NCBI GenBank assembly: GCA_018806985.1
Contig: JADANN010000383.1
Span: 868,001 to 932,000 of the forward strand
DNA from: Angiostrongylus vasorum
Taxonomy: Eukaryota; Nematoda; Chromadorea; Rhabditida; Metastrongylidae
Direction of reading: 5' to 3'
Length of the DNA stretch: 64,000 bases
In this document: piece by piece, positions 1-12,600 of the stretch
Layout of the letters: each line of letters opens with the position of its first letter
Position numbering within the stretch: position 1 is the stretch's first letter
Made by a program: the position numbers and the translations under genes
The notes under the pieces: model-generated
Told to the model about the DNA's origin: nothing
Databases searched by the model: none
The model's input: the letters and a program-made list of their open reading frames with translations, nothing else

Positions 1-109
1 CACGGAATTCGTACGGCTAATGGAGTTTTGAAACGCATTAACAAAAAAAATGGTATGTTGTAGTATGAACGAAAATAAAAAGAAAATAAAGGAAAATAAA
101 AAAAACGAA

Positions 110-300
110 ACCATAAATGAAGTGGGGTCACTATAATGCTGAGATATTTGAAAAACTTGGACCCTAGGCCAGATCGAATCGCGATAGCCCTTTCCGAGAC
201 TCACATATTACGCACGGTACCACTGAAGCTCTCTCTCTCTCTTTCTCTCTCCCTCTCTCTGCTTTTTTTTCTCAGCCAGTCTTTCTATGAACGATGAACA
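110..300 (-). repeat. SINE-2 copy
   Basis: On minus: TCTCGGAAAGGGCTATCGC, GCGATTCGATCTGG, CAAATATCTCAGCATTATAG. Includes a (CT)n expansion at 231-260. The second tRNA-like family, with a TTTTGCAAATACCTCAGCAT motif near its end. Confidence 0.55.
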
Positions 301-648
301 TGGATTTTGTGAAAACATGAAATATATATAAAACAACGGAAACAAAACAGTTGTGAGGAAACGGTATAAAATGTGGCGTATGTGGTACAAAATGGCCTTT
401 AGGAGTATTTTTTCATTGTTAAATGAACGTAATTAAAAAATATGTGTGTTATTTTTAGTAAAATGAACAACAAAAACAAAAATGAAGGAGATTCAACGAC
501 ATGAACATTTTAGTAAGGTGTAGTTGGTTAAGGTAATATAGTAAGAGCTATACACAAATAAAACGATTAAAAAGGCGGAACAGAAGGTGACACTTTAGTT
601 AAAAAAAAAGAAAAGTAGAAATAAAAAATATGATCAGGAAAAAAAGAG

Positions 649-3600
649 TGTATCTTCACCCTGCTCTACGGACCTAATGCTCATCATTGACACGTCCACC
701 AGCGTTGAGACGGAATTTCAACAACAGTTACAACTCGCTGTCAATCTGGTTAGTAGTGTCGATCTTCTGAATCTTTTTTATTATCAATATTGTTTCTCTA
801 CTTTTTTTATTTTATTTTGACCCGTCTTCACGTCTATTGTGCCGATCCCGGCACTTCTCACATGCTATTCGTTTCCTCGCATCCATTGTCCACGAAGGTC
901 ATCCAAGTTTTTACGTGTGGATTCGGTTGCTGCTTGACGATTTTCGTTTCATCTTGAATGTCGTAGAATTCTGGTCGAGCAATTGTCCCTGGAGTCCTGA
1001 GATAGCCGGGCTGGAGCGGAGACGGAATATTGTTTCTACATGTTATTATTATTGTTTGTTTATTTTCGTTTGTTTGAAATTTGTTTTATTCTAAATGGAA
1101 GAGTTTTAGGTGAAACGACTTCCAAGCGAAGATTTCGAGCATCGTGTTCAAGTGGGAATAGTGATGTTCAATAGAAAAGCTGAAGTTGTCCTTAAAATGA
1201 ACGAATTTCGTACCAGGTTTGTACGTGATTTCTACAGCTACCAGAGATGTTTGCTTTCATAGGGAAAAAAAGTGGAGAAACATATCCATCAGATTTACAA
1301 GAAACTATGCCCAGATCCATTTAGAGATTGGAATTTATGTTACATAAGTATCTTCTCTTTCAAGGTGCTCCTTTCTTTAGATCCGCCGTTTTGGATTCTT
1401 TGCTACTACTACGACACTCTGGTGGTGGTACGTCAATTGCCGAAGGAATCACTGCCGCACTCGATGAGATTCAAAAGAACCGTCGAAGTGGTGCCCGGTA
1501 ATCACGCAATCATTCTTACTCAACAAAAAGTACAAAAAAATACGAGGTAGTCATGAAATGAAAAGCGACTAGTATAGGAACGATCCGTTCATTTTTCAAC
1601 CTTCGCTGTGGTGTTTCGCTTCAGGCCAACAAAGATTATATTATGTTTCCGATTGCGAACTATCACGTAGGACACGTTTCACCTATGTTTACTCAAAAGA
1701 CGTGCTTAGCTAATTTGCCTAAGCCTCAAATAAGAATATTCCTTATCGGAAATTATGACCATTCCTGTAGAACACCATCCAGGCAAATGCAGAATGCCTA
1801 CTGCAATGATTTTAGAATTCCTTATTACAACTATATGAGACCTTTTTTAGAAAAGAAACTTACTTAACCATCAAGGGTGTTTTAAAGTTCTCTCAAGATG
1901 GGCAGGTGTGTCACGCGATTGCAATCTAAGCAGGAAATTTCCATTTCATCGAGAAAGTTATTCTATATTTACAGTGTTTCAACATTTACATCTATTTAGT
2001 GCCTATTCTTTTTTTATGGGGTAAGCAAAACCCGATATCTTAGCTGGGCTTCGAATCCGTGATTAGCCCTTTCGGAGCTCGTGGGCTATCCAGCACACCA
2101 ACCAAGGCCATTACTTTGCCTTTCTGTCGCTCGAATTTTTTACTAGTATCGGAGAAAATGTCAATGGTAGTGATACAATTCGGCTTTGAATCCAGTCGAG
2201 CTGAAGATGTAATATGTGTTTGTATTGTATTAAAAATTGACTTTCATTAAAGTTCGGTAACACTAATAAGTAATTTTCTACGTGACTGAGCTAAAAGATG
2301 TTGGTTCAAACTTCTATTGGGCTAACGATTCGGCGCCTTCGTCTTCCTCAGAGCCACATTTACCCGAGTCGATGATCTATAGTTAGTCATTGTTGCTATA
2401 TGGATGTTCGTAGTCCCAACGAGTTGAATCCAGTGGAAGCAGCACCGCTCAAATGGGGAACTTCACACTGCAGTGCCCCTTTCTAGAGGATGGATTAAGG
2501 TCGATTCCCGACATCTAATATGGTCTGCACTTTGGTGGGGTATTGCGTCCTGTGGCAGTCAGTACATCATTTGCTGGCATGTATAGTGTCAATATCTTAT
2601 AAACCGACCTCGATTAAACCTGGGTAGCATTAATGGATAATTCTCTACGTAATAAAACAAGTCTCTAAGATATAAAAAATAAGACGAATGACTGCTACAG
2701 GACTATTAACCGCCCAAAGTAGATCGCATTAGATGGCGGAAATCGAACAATATTGACCCAGTATAAAAAGGGCACTTCCGAGCGAAGTTTTCATTCATTT
2801 GGTGCTACCACTCCACTGGATTAGACTCGGTGCAACAACGACCAGATGTGGACCATCAATTCGGATCAACACGGCTCTAGAGAAGGCGAAGGCCTCAAAA
2901 CTTTAGCCGAATAAAGTTAGTATCAATCTCGTGTTAGCTCCATCATGTAGAGAACTATGTTTACATTAGTTTTCAGTTATATACGATACGGATGGACGCT
3001 ATATACCATTCCTGCTTCATAAGCCATCTTTTAGGCTGGTAGTGGTGTTGTTATCCGATGGAAACAGCCAAGATCATTGGGACGACGTGGTCAGATCGTC
3101 GAATAAATTGCGCACGACCGGTGGAGACGTCTATGCAGTGTCTACCGCTAGGAATTACATGTTTAGGTTTGTGGTCGGTTCCTTTTAGTCCTATAGCAAC
3201 GATTTCCTTGACTTGAGCTGGTCTCCTTCATCTTCCTACAACCAGTCAATTCGTTCCAAGTTCTTCATAATACTAGGATTTATGCGTTTTTAAATGTCTA
3301 TTTAAAAAGGAGTACATTGGAGAAAGAAGCAAAGCCTGGTTTTTTTGTTAAGTGCTAGATTTATTCCATGCTAATAAAGCTTGGGGCGTGTGTGACGCAA
3401 TGGTCGGAGGGGCCCTGCAACACACACGTAGAATCGATCCCCGTGCCCATGGTCCACCAAGCCTTCCATCCATTCGGAGTCGGCAAATTGGCACAAGACT
3501 TGTCTGGGAGGATAGCAGCACTGGCTCGATGCATCGGTAGACCACCCCACCGCGAGTCGTTATAAAGGCCGGATATGCATTCAGTCACCTCCAAACGATG

Positions 3601-6600
3601 CTTAATGAAATTGAATTCATGGCGCATCCCTCAGGGGATTGATTAACGCCGAGGGCTTTATCCTTTATCCTTTAATCAATCTTGATTCCAGGTTACACAT
3701 TGGTTAGGTCGGCTAGTTTTTATTTAATTACCTTTCATTTTCTTACTGTTAGAAATCTATTTTTATGACAAGAATCCTAGTTTAGGGAACTTGAGCTTTA
3801 TGCCGGTAGCAAACTGAGAGTTTATATTGATGGAAGAGTTCATAAATTTCTCGACGATATCGAGCAACAAATCGTTCTCTGTGGTCGCTTCGCTAAGGTA
3901 ATGCAACTCGTCCGCACATTCATCACAATACTGAGGGAAGGGGCGTGGCCATCCACTTTGCTGTGCAATCTGTTTATTTTTTTTCATATTTTTTTTCCTT
4001 ATCTTTGCCATTACTTACTTGTGGCATTCATACTTTGTCAAGTTCTACAATACTTTCAGAGCGCTGAATCAACGATTGTTCTGAAGGCTCCAAAGTACGT
4101 TTCTTTCACATAACAGAAGGGAAACTGTCCTCAGAATGCTAACTGCTCTGCTTTCAGATTATGTTCGACTCCCATCGATTTGATGTTACTCTTAGATACT
4201 TCATCGCTACCTGTGGACGAATTCTATCAAGAAAAACAATTGGCTATCGATCTTCTGAAGGCCTTTCCGGACAGTGTTTTTGAAGTTAGTCAACGATGTT
4301 TAATGTTCTTTTGAACCTTTCACATCTTTCACATCTTTCTTCTTTGTGGTTCTTTTGCCTTGCTTTCTTTTTTTTCGTCTTATCGTTTTTTCTTTTTAAA
4401 AATCTTGCTGTGCGCTACAAGACAGTAGGGTGGAACACAGACTAACTCAAGTTTTATTACTATTGTCATCATTTTTTACTTTTATTAAAAATACTATTAG
4501 ATTGATCACTTGATATTCGATCGATAAGAATTTAGAATCGTCTGTCAGTGTCAACAATTTCGTTCGCTCACAATTCAACGGTTGTTTCTGCTTTTGGTTT
4601 ATTGCCAAAGAATGAAGTGATCTTCGAATTAGAACGTATCGCCAATGCCAGTGGTCCGGCTAGTCTTCCTACCGCCACCAGTGCTGCCTTTATGGTAAGA
4701 AAAGAAGACACATCATTAAACATCTGATCATAGTAGAAAACTCCTTCAACAGCACATAATCAACCGATTATTGGTTTCTGATGTCTATATTGAAGGAAAT
4801 CAAGGCTCACCGACGGAAAGGTTCCCGAATAATCGTCGTGATCTTGTCAAGTGGAAACGGTGGCAACGATTCAAAGCAGCAAGTCAGAGTGAGAAATCAA
4901 GTTCTAGCTCATGTCAGGCAAAAACAATCCTCATTTGGTTTTTCATTAGGGTTGTTGTTTCTTTTTTTCTATAATATGTAATAAATTATATGAAACGCGT
5001 GGAGCGCCGTGAACAGAGGTACTGTTCAATACGTACTGGATCCACGATCCACGATTCGACTTTGCACCTTGCGTTAAGCAAGCCTCCCATTCTTTCGGCG
5101 TTGTCAAATCGCTACCAGACAGGAAGCGTAGCGACACTAACTTGATACTTCGATAGGCCTCTGCATGTCATCATCGTATAGAGTAGGTATAAACTCAATT
5201 ACTTCTACGACTTCATGAATGGAGTCCAGTATATGGCTCATATACCAGGAATTGGTCAACCTCAGACTTTTTACTCCTTCTTCGATGTCGTCGTAAACTC
5301 CTTTCTTGAGGATTTTTAGAAATACAGTTTGTTTTGATTATAACGCTAAAAAATTGCCATTGAACCCTAACGACGGGCAGTGATACGAAACTCATAAAAT
5401 TAATTTTCAAACCAAGCGTCATTTAACCTCAGTAGCAAAATAATCAACATGTTTTTAGATTGTTGAGGTTACATGAGGTTGATATAGGTATTTATTTCGG
5501 CTAACGTTTCGACGTCTTCGTCTTTATCGAAGCCGATGATCCGAGTCGATGGTCCACAGCTGTTCTTCTTCTCGATGTGGCGTCTTCGTTATCGTACCGT
5601 GACGAATTTTTTCATAAGATATTCCGTCTCGGTGCGATAACGAAGACGCCATCAGAAGAAGAACAGCTGTGACCATCGACTCGGACCATCGGCTCTGATG
5701 AAAAACAGAAGGCGTCGAAACGCACTCGAAATAAATATCTGTATCGTAGAAATTAGTCATTCAGTTGATCAGTCATTGACAAATCAGTATATGATTACCA
5801 CTAATGTATATTGGAAATCCAGCATGATGTAAACTATGTTGGTTCACAACTTTTTTTAAAAAACTGGCTTTCTTCTTCAGGAATCGGCTATTTCACTTCG
5901 ATCCTCTGATGCTGAGGTGTTTGCGGTGTCATTGTCTGCGACAGCGAATCTTGAAAAGCTCAAGGAGTACACAGGAAATGATAAGAATCTCTATGTGGGC
6001 GGAAAATCGGACAAGTTCATTCAGGTAGAGCTGTTTCTTTATACTTCTACATTGGAAACACTAGGGTACTTGTTAGCCTCTTCTTTTTAAAACAGTTTTT
6101 CAATCGGTAACACTTCTGAAGTGGCTCAGTTTGCAACGATAACGTTTTTACTAGTTTGTATGTAGATTCGTCTTCGTGACCAGGGAACCATAAAGGCTCT
6201 TTCTCAGATATTTCTGAAGCGCTAAAGATACTGCTCTTCTGATACATACGAAGATTAAAGAAATGAATGTGAATTCGTTTTCAGGATGTCGGATCCTCAA
6301 TTCTTTCTTGTACGGCAAACGTCAATGGTGTGAAGAAGTTCGTCTTGAAATCTGATTCGTAACATACTTGTGAAGAAGCTCTACCTATTAGAATTAACAT
6401 AGTGTTTCTGTTTCGAAGAATTCTTCCTTATTTATTCGTACTCTTATGTTTTTAGAAGGAAACAAGACACCCGCCATTAAATGCTAATGAAAAGAAATTT
6501 TTAGCATCGAGAGTGAAGAAGAGCTAACTCATCCAGATGACATTTTCGATGAGAATCTTATCCACTTCGAGCCCGTTGGGAAGAAGAGAAAGTCATTTTT

Positions 6601-9600
6601 ATTTAAGATTTCCACCAACTTGACATAGAACCTCGCAATTTTAAATCAAAAGCGCTTAAGACGGTTTTTAGGTGTGTATATGAGAAGATGGATCTACAGA
6701 TCATTCTCGATGCTTCGTCTTCACGCCAAGAAGTCAGCTGGTTGTTTATAATATCAGTTTGAACCTCTTTATGCTCATACGCTCAAACAAGTTGTAAAGT
6801 CATTAGCTGACTAATCAGTGAAAAAACCAAAAAATCTTAAGTTGCGTACTAAGTGCTACGGAAAGAAAGATGCAGCAAAAGATGGCGGAGGGAAAAAGTA
6901 CCATTTGCGTTCTGAGTGAACTAAACAAACTAAACTCTTTACATACTTACTTGGTTACGGTAGATGATTGACACGCTAATAATCCATTCCATTTGAGCTT
7001 TAATTAGATTTAGTGTGCTAATGTACGGGTGTTTTTCTCATCAATGATTTTCAGGTGTTCGAGCATCAAAAAGAACTCGCATTGTCGTTGGTGGAGCGAC
7101 TTCCTATATCTGCTGATGGCTCAAAAGTAGCCATCGGTATTAGCAGCTTCACCTCGGTGCCAGTTATTCGTCAAAGTCTCGGCTTAGGCAGGAATAAAAA
7201 GGTAAAGATATCTGATAGCCTTTTATAGAAAGTCTTGACTTCAATGTTTTCTACGTTTCTAACTCGGTATTTCTTTCTATCTTGTGAAGGGAAGGCTCTC
7301 ACTACAGTGATTCAGGCTAGATTTTCATTGAATTACAACTTATTTCACTCTTAATCTCTCTGAATATCAAAATGAAATGGTGATATTCTAGTCTCGATGA
7401 TTGTGTGGTTTCAATTTCAGACGGTTCGTAGAACGATTGAATCGATCGAATATCGCGGAGGTTCCACGCTGACTGCTCAGGCAGTCGATCTAAGCATCGA
7501 TGATCTGCTCCGAGGCCGACGGCCCGATGCTGTTCAGGTTGGTTCGGATTGACATCCGTGAAGATCTTGAAAACCGACTTCCATTAAACCTCCATCGATG
7601 ACAATAATCAATAATGTTCAACACGATTGAGCGACACGATATAGGGGTTTGTGGAATCCCTTCCGAATATCGGAAACAGTAGCCAATACTGATAGCGAGA
7701 AGTGCATTCTGATGGGACATCAATGTCGTTTACGTAGACTTCAGTTCGGAATTTCCAAACAACATCGGTAAATAGCGCTTGTTCAATCGATTTCATGCAC
7801 AGAATATTAGTCCTGATGTAAGTAAAAAAAACTGAAGTGAGAATGGGTTTTATGGACTCTAAAAATTTAGAATTCCATCTTGATGGAAAGGTAAAACATG
7901 CTTCTAGCTGATGAAATTCCTTAGGCTTTAATGACGTTTACGTCAACCAATAAAGCTATCTACAAGACGAGATTTTCCATCTCAAGCTTTAAAACTGCAA
8001 TTATTTCTGCATCAAATGCATTGTATTCAATGCATCTCAATGCGAGTGATATTTGTTAGGTCTTTAACAGGGCTCAATTCGGCTTCGATTAGGGCGCGTA
8101 TGGTGCAGTGTGCGGAGGCGCCCTGCAATATACATGAGATCGATCCCCACGCCCCTGGCCCACCAAGCCTTCCATCCCTCCGGGGTCGGTAAATTTTACC
8201 AGATTTGTCTGGGAGGATAGCAGGACTGGCTGCATACATAGGTAGGGACACCGTGAGTCATTGTAAAGGCCAGATATGCATTCAATCACCTCTAGACGAT
8301 ACTTTATGAAGTCATATAGCTGGAGAATGCATAGGGCATCCCTAAGGGATTGATCAACGCCGAGAGATTCATTCTTGTCATATTCTTTTTTAATCATATT
8401 ATGCCTGCACTTGCAGTTGGAATTTTTAAAAATGTATGAAAAATGGGAGTGGAATAGTCTGAGTAGAAGTATTTCCGTAATAAACACCCCCTCACACTCA
8501 TAGAAAGCCATCACCTCGCTGTTGACTATGGTTTTTTCTTTCTTTACTGTCACTGATTAGAAAAATTATGATACATTTGCTTTTCACTGTTTGCTAAAAA
8601 ATCAACTATTAAAACTCGCGTGCTATTCCTGGCTTAGGTGGTGGTGTTGATGAACGACGGAGTCTCACAAGATCCATGGGATCGAGTGCTGGCAGCTAGT
8701 GAACGATTACAGTCAACGAAAGCAGAAATTTTCGGTGTAGCACTAGGGAATAAGGTCAAAATTTTTTCACATTTTTTTAACTGTTTCCTTTTCTGCCACT
8801 ACTTATAAAACGCGTTTAGGTCGACATGCGAGAGCTACAACATTACATTGGTCGAAATGATCGCATCTACAGAGATGGAATGACGGAGAAGTGAATTTGA
8901 TTTCTAGCTGGAATGAATAATAAAAGCACAGGGTGGTCGCATAACTAAGAGGAAGTCGACTCCCAACCTTTTCACATTCACTTGATCCAGAATGTTTCTT
9001 ATAAACCAGAAAGATATATTGACCTTTCACTTCATGATTTGCTGCAACATGACTGTGAAACAGTTCTACATGTTGAACTCTCACGTAAACCAGAGGTCCA
9101 TCCGTGGTCATTCCACCAAAGGTGTGGGAGAGAGTGTTCCAAATTCATAACCAACCATTTAACTATTAGCATAGCAATAACAGGATTTGTTAACCTCTGG
9201 GAAGACAACTTATCACAAGGGGACGAATCTCCCAGTGACTTTGGCGTAGGCCCCAGAACTCCCTCTGTGCTTCCTCGGACTCTGGGGAATAAAATAAAAC
9301 TTACCCAACCAGGCAAGACAACAATTTCTTTTACTAGGGTACCATCGAACCAGCATAAACCAGTGATTCAAATGGCGAAGTGAGTGGGTGAAATTTGCGG
9401 TCAGTTCATGTCTGTGTCTTATTTACCAAATTTAGGTTCCTAACTGACGTCGTCAATGTGCTAAAAGGTCAAAAGGACTGTCCTGGAGAGAAACTTTTCA
9501 AGGAGGTATAATAATTTCAACTATAAGAACGACAAAAAAACCGCTGAAAATCTTATCTGGTTTTCGTATGACATTGTAAATTAGTCACTTACTAACTATG

Positions 9601-12600
9601 GAGAACATTCACTATGGCTTATAAGGATATCCGAATCATGACATTCGTAAGTGATTATCCCCATCTCGCATCAAGCATTGTGAAGTTTCAGTACCTTGTG
9701 ATGCCGAATCCTTGCTATACCCTTGACATAGATTCGTTCTAAGCCGTGTGTGTACATTGGATTTCCGAACTCTCGTACAACTTAGGTGTCTTTTTTCTAA
9801 GGGTAACTACTTTACTGTACAATGAAAGTTCAGCATCCATAAACAGTCCTTCAAAACTTTATCGCAATGAATGACAAGAAGAAATTGTAAGCTGTTAAAT
9901 CACCACATATATCACCTCTATTCCTCTAAATCATGCAGTACTCAAGTGAGTAGCTGTGATATCTCTTTTCTTCCCTGTATCCCCGTAAAGCTAGCCACTT
10001 GATTCCACTGTCCTGAAGGAAATGGAGTGTCTAACATTTTTCGTGTGGCCATTGTCTTTTCTGATAGGCTAGCCTCCACCAGATCGGCTAGGTTTGCCTT
10101 AATTTTGTGTTCCGCGGTGGAAAGTCCAGCTCTTCACTTTAATAAACTATGCCAGGGAATCAGCTCACTACTATTATATCAGTTAAATTAATTACTACTA
10201 ATTACTGTTTAAAAAAACTATTATAAATAACTGTTCGACTCTTAAGCAGTTAACGCGGCGGTATCATAGGTTGATATCATGAATACTGCGTAAATTTTGA
10301 GGACATTGTAGAAAAGACTGAAAGGTGCAAACCTCTGAAAGAAAACTGCTGATCGGTTCACTTTTCTTACAAGTTCATTACAAACCAGGTAGATTGAAAG
10401 TTAATGAGCTTTCCCGTCCATGAGAAAGGAGGAATTACTATAATGTTAAGAAAAAGTTACCACATTTCCGAGTCCACACCGGGAGCCGCTGGTTGACGAC
10501 TGTTCCAGTCCTAACCTGGATCTCATCGTCGTATTCGACAACACCGACCGATTACCGAGCAGAAGACATTCGGCCGTCAATGCTAACAGATACCTCTTGC
10601 TTGATGTTCTAGGTTGTTGCATTTTTTTTTCACAATTATTTAATTATTCTCACATGAATTCCAATTTTAATTCTCATCCAGAATCGCTTTAAAGCAAAAA
10701 ATCAAGCAGCTTTCGATATAGAAGTTAAGTCGTAATATAGTATAATAATAATAATTGCACTCCCACTCTGATACAAAGGAAAGACGATAAAGCTTTCGGC
10801 GATGATTAATCACTGACGGATGACCTATGCATTCAACTCCATTCATAGCACCGTAGAGGTTAATGGATACATATGTGTCCCGTACTCCTTCGACAGCCTC
10901 CTAATGTATTAAGTCAGTATTTCTATCTTCGAAGATAAGACTATTAGCGATTTGCCGACCCTTGAGAGATTGGAGTCTTCGCCATTAGGTATCGTGGAAT
11001 CGATTCAAGAGCCTAGTGCGTTTTGCAGACTAGCTGGAATTACTACACTACCCGTATCCTGTAGTAAAATAACAAGATTTAATGTTTGCAGTAACACAAA
11101 AAGTCTTACTATTTGAGATTTTCGTTAATCTGAAGGGTTATGTATTGATTTAGGTTCTTTGAAAGTGGACACAAATGTACGCGTTTCGGTAATTTCATTC
11201 GACAATAGCTCGCCTAAAGTTACAATTGGATTCACAGACATCTCCAACCGGGATACAATCTTCTCCAGGGTGATGATTTGATTCCAAAGTCATTTTCCGC
11301 CTTTTCTCTTTCTGAATTCTATTGTTTACTCTCTCTTTTTAATCGTCTCTTTAATACTTATTTCGGTCAACTTTCGTTATAACGAATGTAGATGTTTGAC
11401 CCTTGCAGTAGGAAGTTTCCAGAAGAAGAAGAAGAAAAGATAACTCACTACGCCTTTTTTTTAAAATGAGACATTTCAGATTGAAAACATTAAAGTCGTC
11501 CGGATGAAGCCATCGTACTCAGATGCCGTCATCGTCGCACTGGAATATTTGGATTCTGAAGGAATGTAAGTGAATCTTCATTGTGGATCAACAATCTACT
11601 TTTTTGGATATAAAGCCTTCTATATAAATAAACTCCAATCTTTCTATTCGTTTTTATTTAGTAAGTAGTATTGAAGTTCTCCATCACTTTCTATTCATTC
11701 CTAACTTATTTTCTTATTTTTTCTCTAATCAAATATCGGGTTCGGGTAAATCTGTGGTATTAAGTCGTCTACTGAACTCGATATCGGCTTTGTTACTATT
11801 CGCGTTTGTTTCATGCCGACATCAAGTTGAACATTTTCTTTTGTTTATAGTGCAGCTAAAGATAAACCTTTGTCAGGAAGAGCTGCAGCAAAGCTCACCA
11901 TAAGGTCTTCGGCTTCCATTCCTCAAAGGTTAGCCGCTATGGCAATAACATTGGCTGATACAGATTTCTTGGAACCATTTCTTAAAAAGTCTTAGGCAAG
12001 AAAATCTTTTCCAACCGGCAACAAATTCAGTCAACTGGAAAGCCTTGTAGACTGCATAATTCGTGATGACAAGAAATAAAGGATAAAGCTATCGACGTTG
12101 TTCAGTCGCTGACAAATACGCCATGCATTCGACTCCATTCGCAACATCGTAGAGGTGAATGGATGCATATCTGGCCTATATAGTGTGTCAAGTCAGTAAT
12201 CCAGTCGTCTGAAATCTGAAGTGTAGAATCTGCTAGCAATTTACCGTCTCAGGAGCAATGGAATGGCAGGTGAGCCGGAGACGTGGGGTCGAACCAAGGA
12301 GCGTGTGTTAATTACAGGCCACCACTAGCCACTGCAGTACGCGTGCCCCATTGTTGATGATAGCTCATTCAAATAGCAAATCATTTCAAAAATAGAAAAT
12401 TTTCCAGAGCTGACGCTCACGCTGGTTTGGTTATATTGGGTAATGGGAAAAGCGATGATTCTCACGATGCACAAAAGGCGGCCGGAGCAAGAATACGTGA
12501 GGTAGGAAAGCGACTACAAGCCATAAAAAGCCATTTTCTTCGGTTACTTTAACAAACTATCCGAAACTGATTCCAATTGGTTTGCTCTATTCGTGCCAAT

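Larger units (their letters stand above)
649..3897 (+). other. VWA module 1 (MIDAS intact)
   Basis: Five exons encode one whole VWA fold. The first strand reads [10 protein letters not shown] (DxSxS metal site), followed by VGIVMFN, then [17 protein letters not shown] with the MIDAS threonine, then [12 protein letters not shown] with the second acidic site. The module ends with an [14 protein letters not shown] segment. All MIDAS residues are present, so metal binding is expected. Exon 3035-3166 is separated from 1381-1497 by a 1.5 kb intron holding SINE-2-like sequence and a degenerate foldback element. Confidence 0.85.

Noticed and set aside
1625..1665. Candidate VWA1 exon reading PTKIILCF
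   Set aside because: Exon 3035-3166 gives the correct strand with SDG and the right phase; this one does not.
2400..2780. tRNA-like element around GGTCGATTCCCGAC
   Set aside because: A B-box-like string only; no A box at suitable spacing and no match to the three SINE families.
3763..4011. Minus-strand ORF of 82 codons
   Set aside because: It overlaps the plus-strand VWA1 exon 3786-3897, which has fold similarity and splice signals.
8982..9383. 133-codon plus ORF in an intron
   Set aside because: No recognisable domain, no splice support, and it sits between two phase-compatible exons of the multi-VWA gene.
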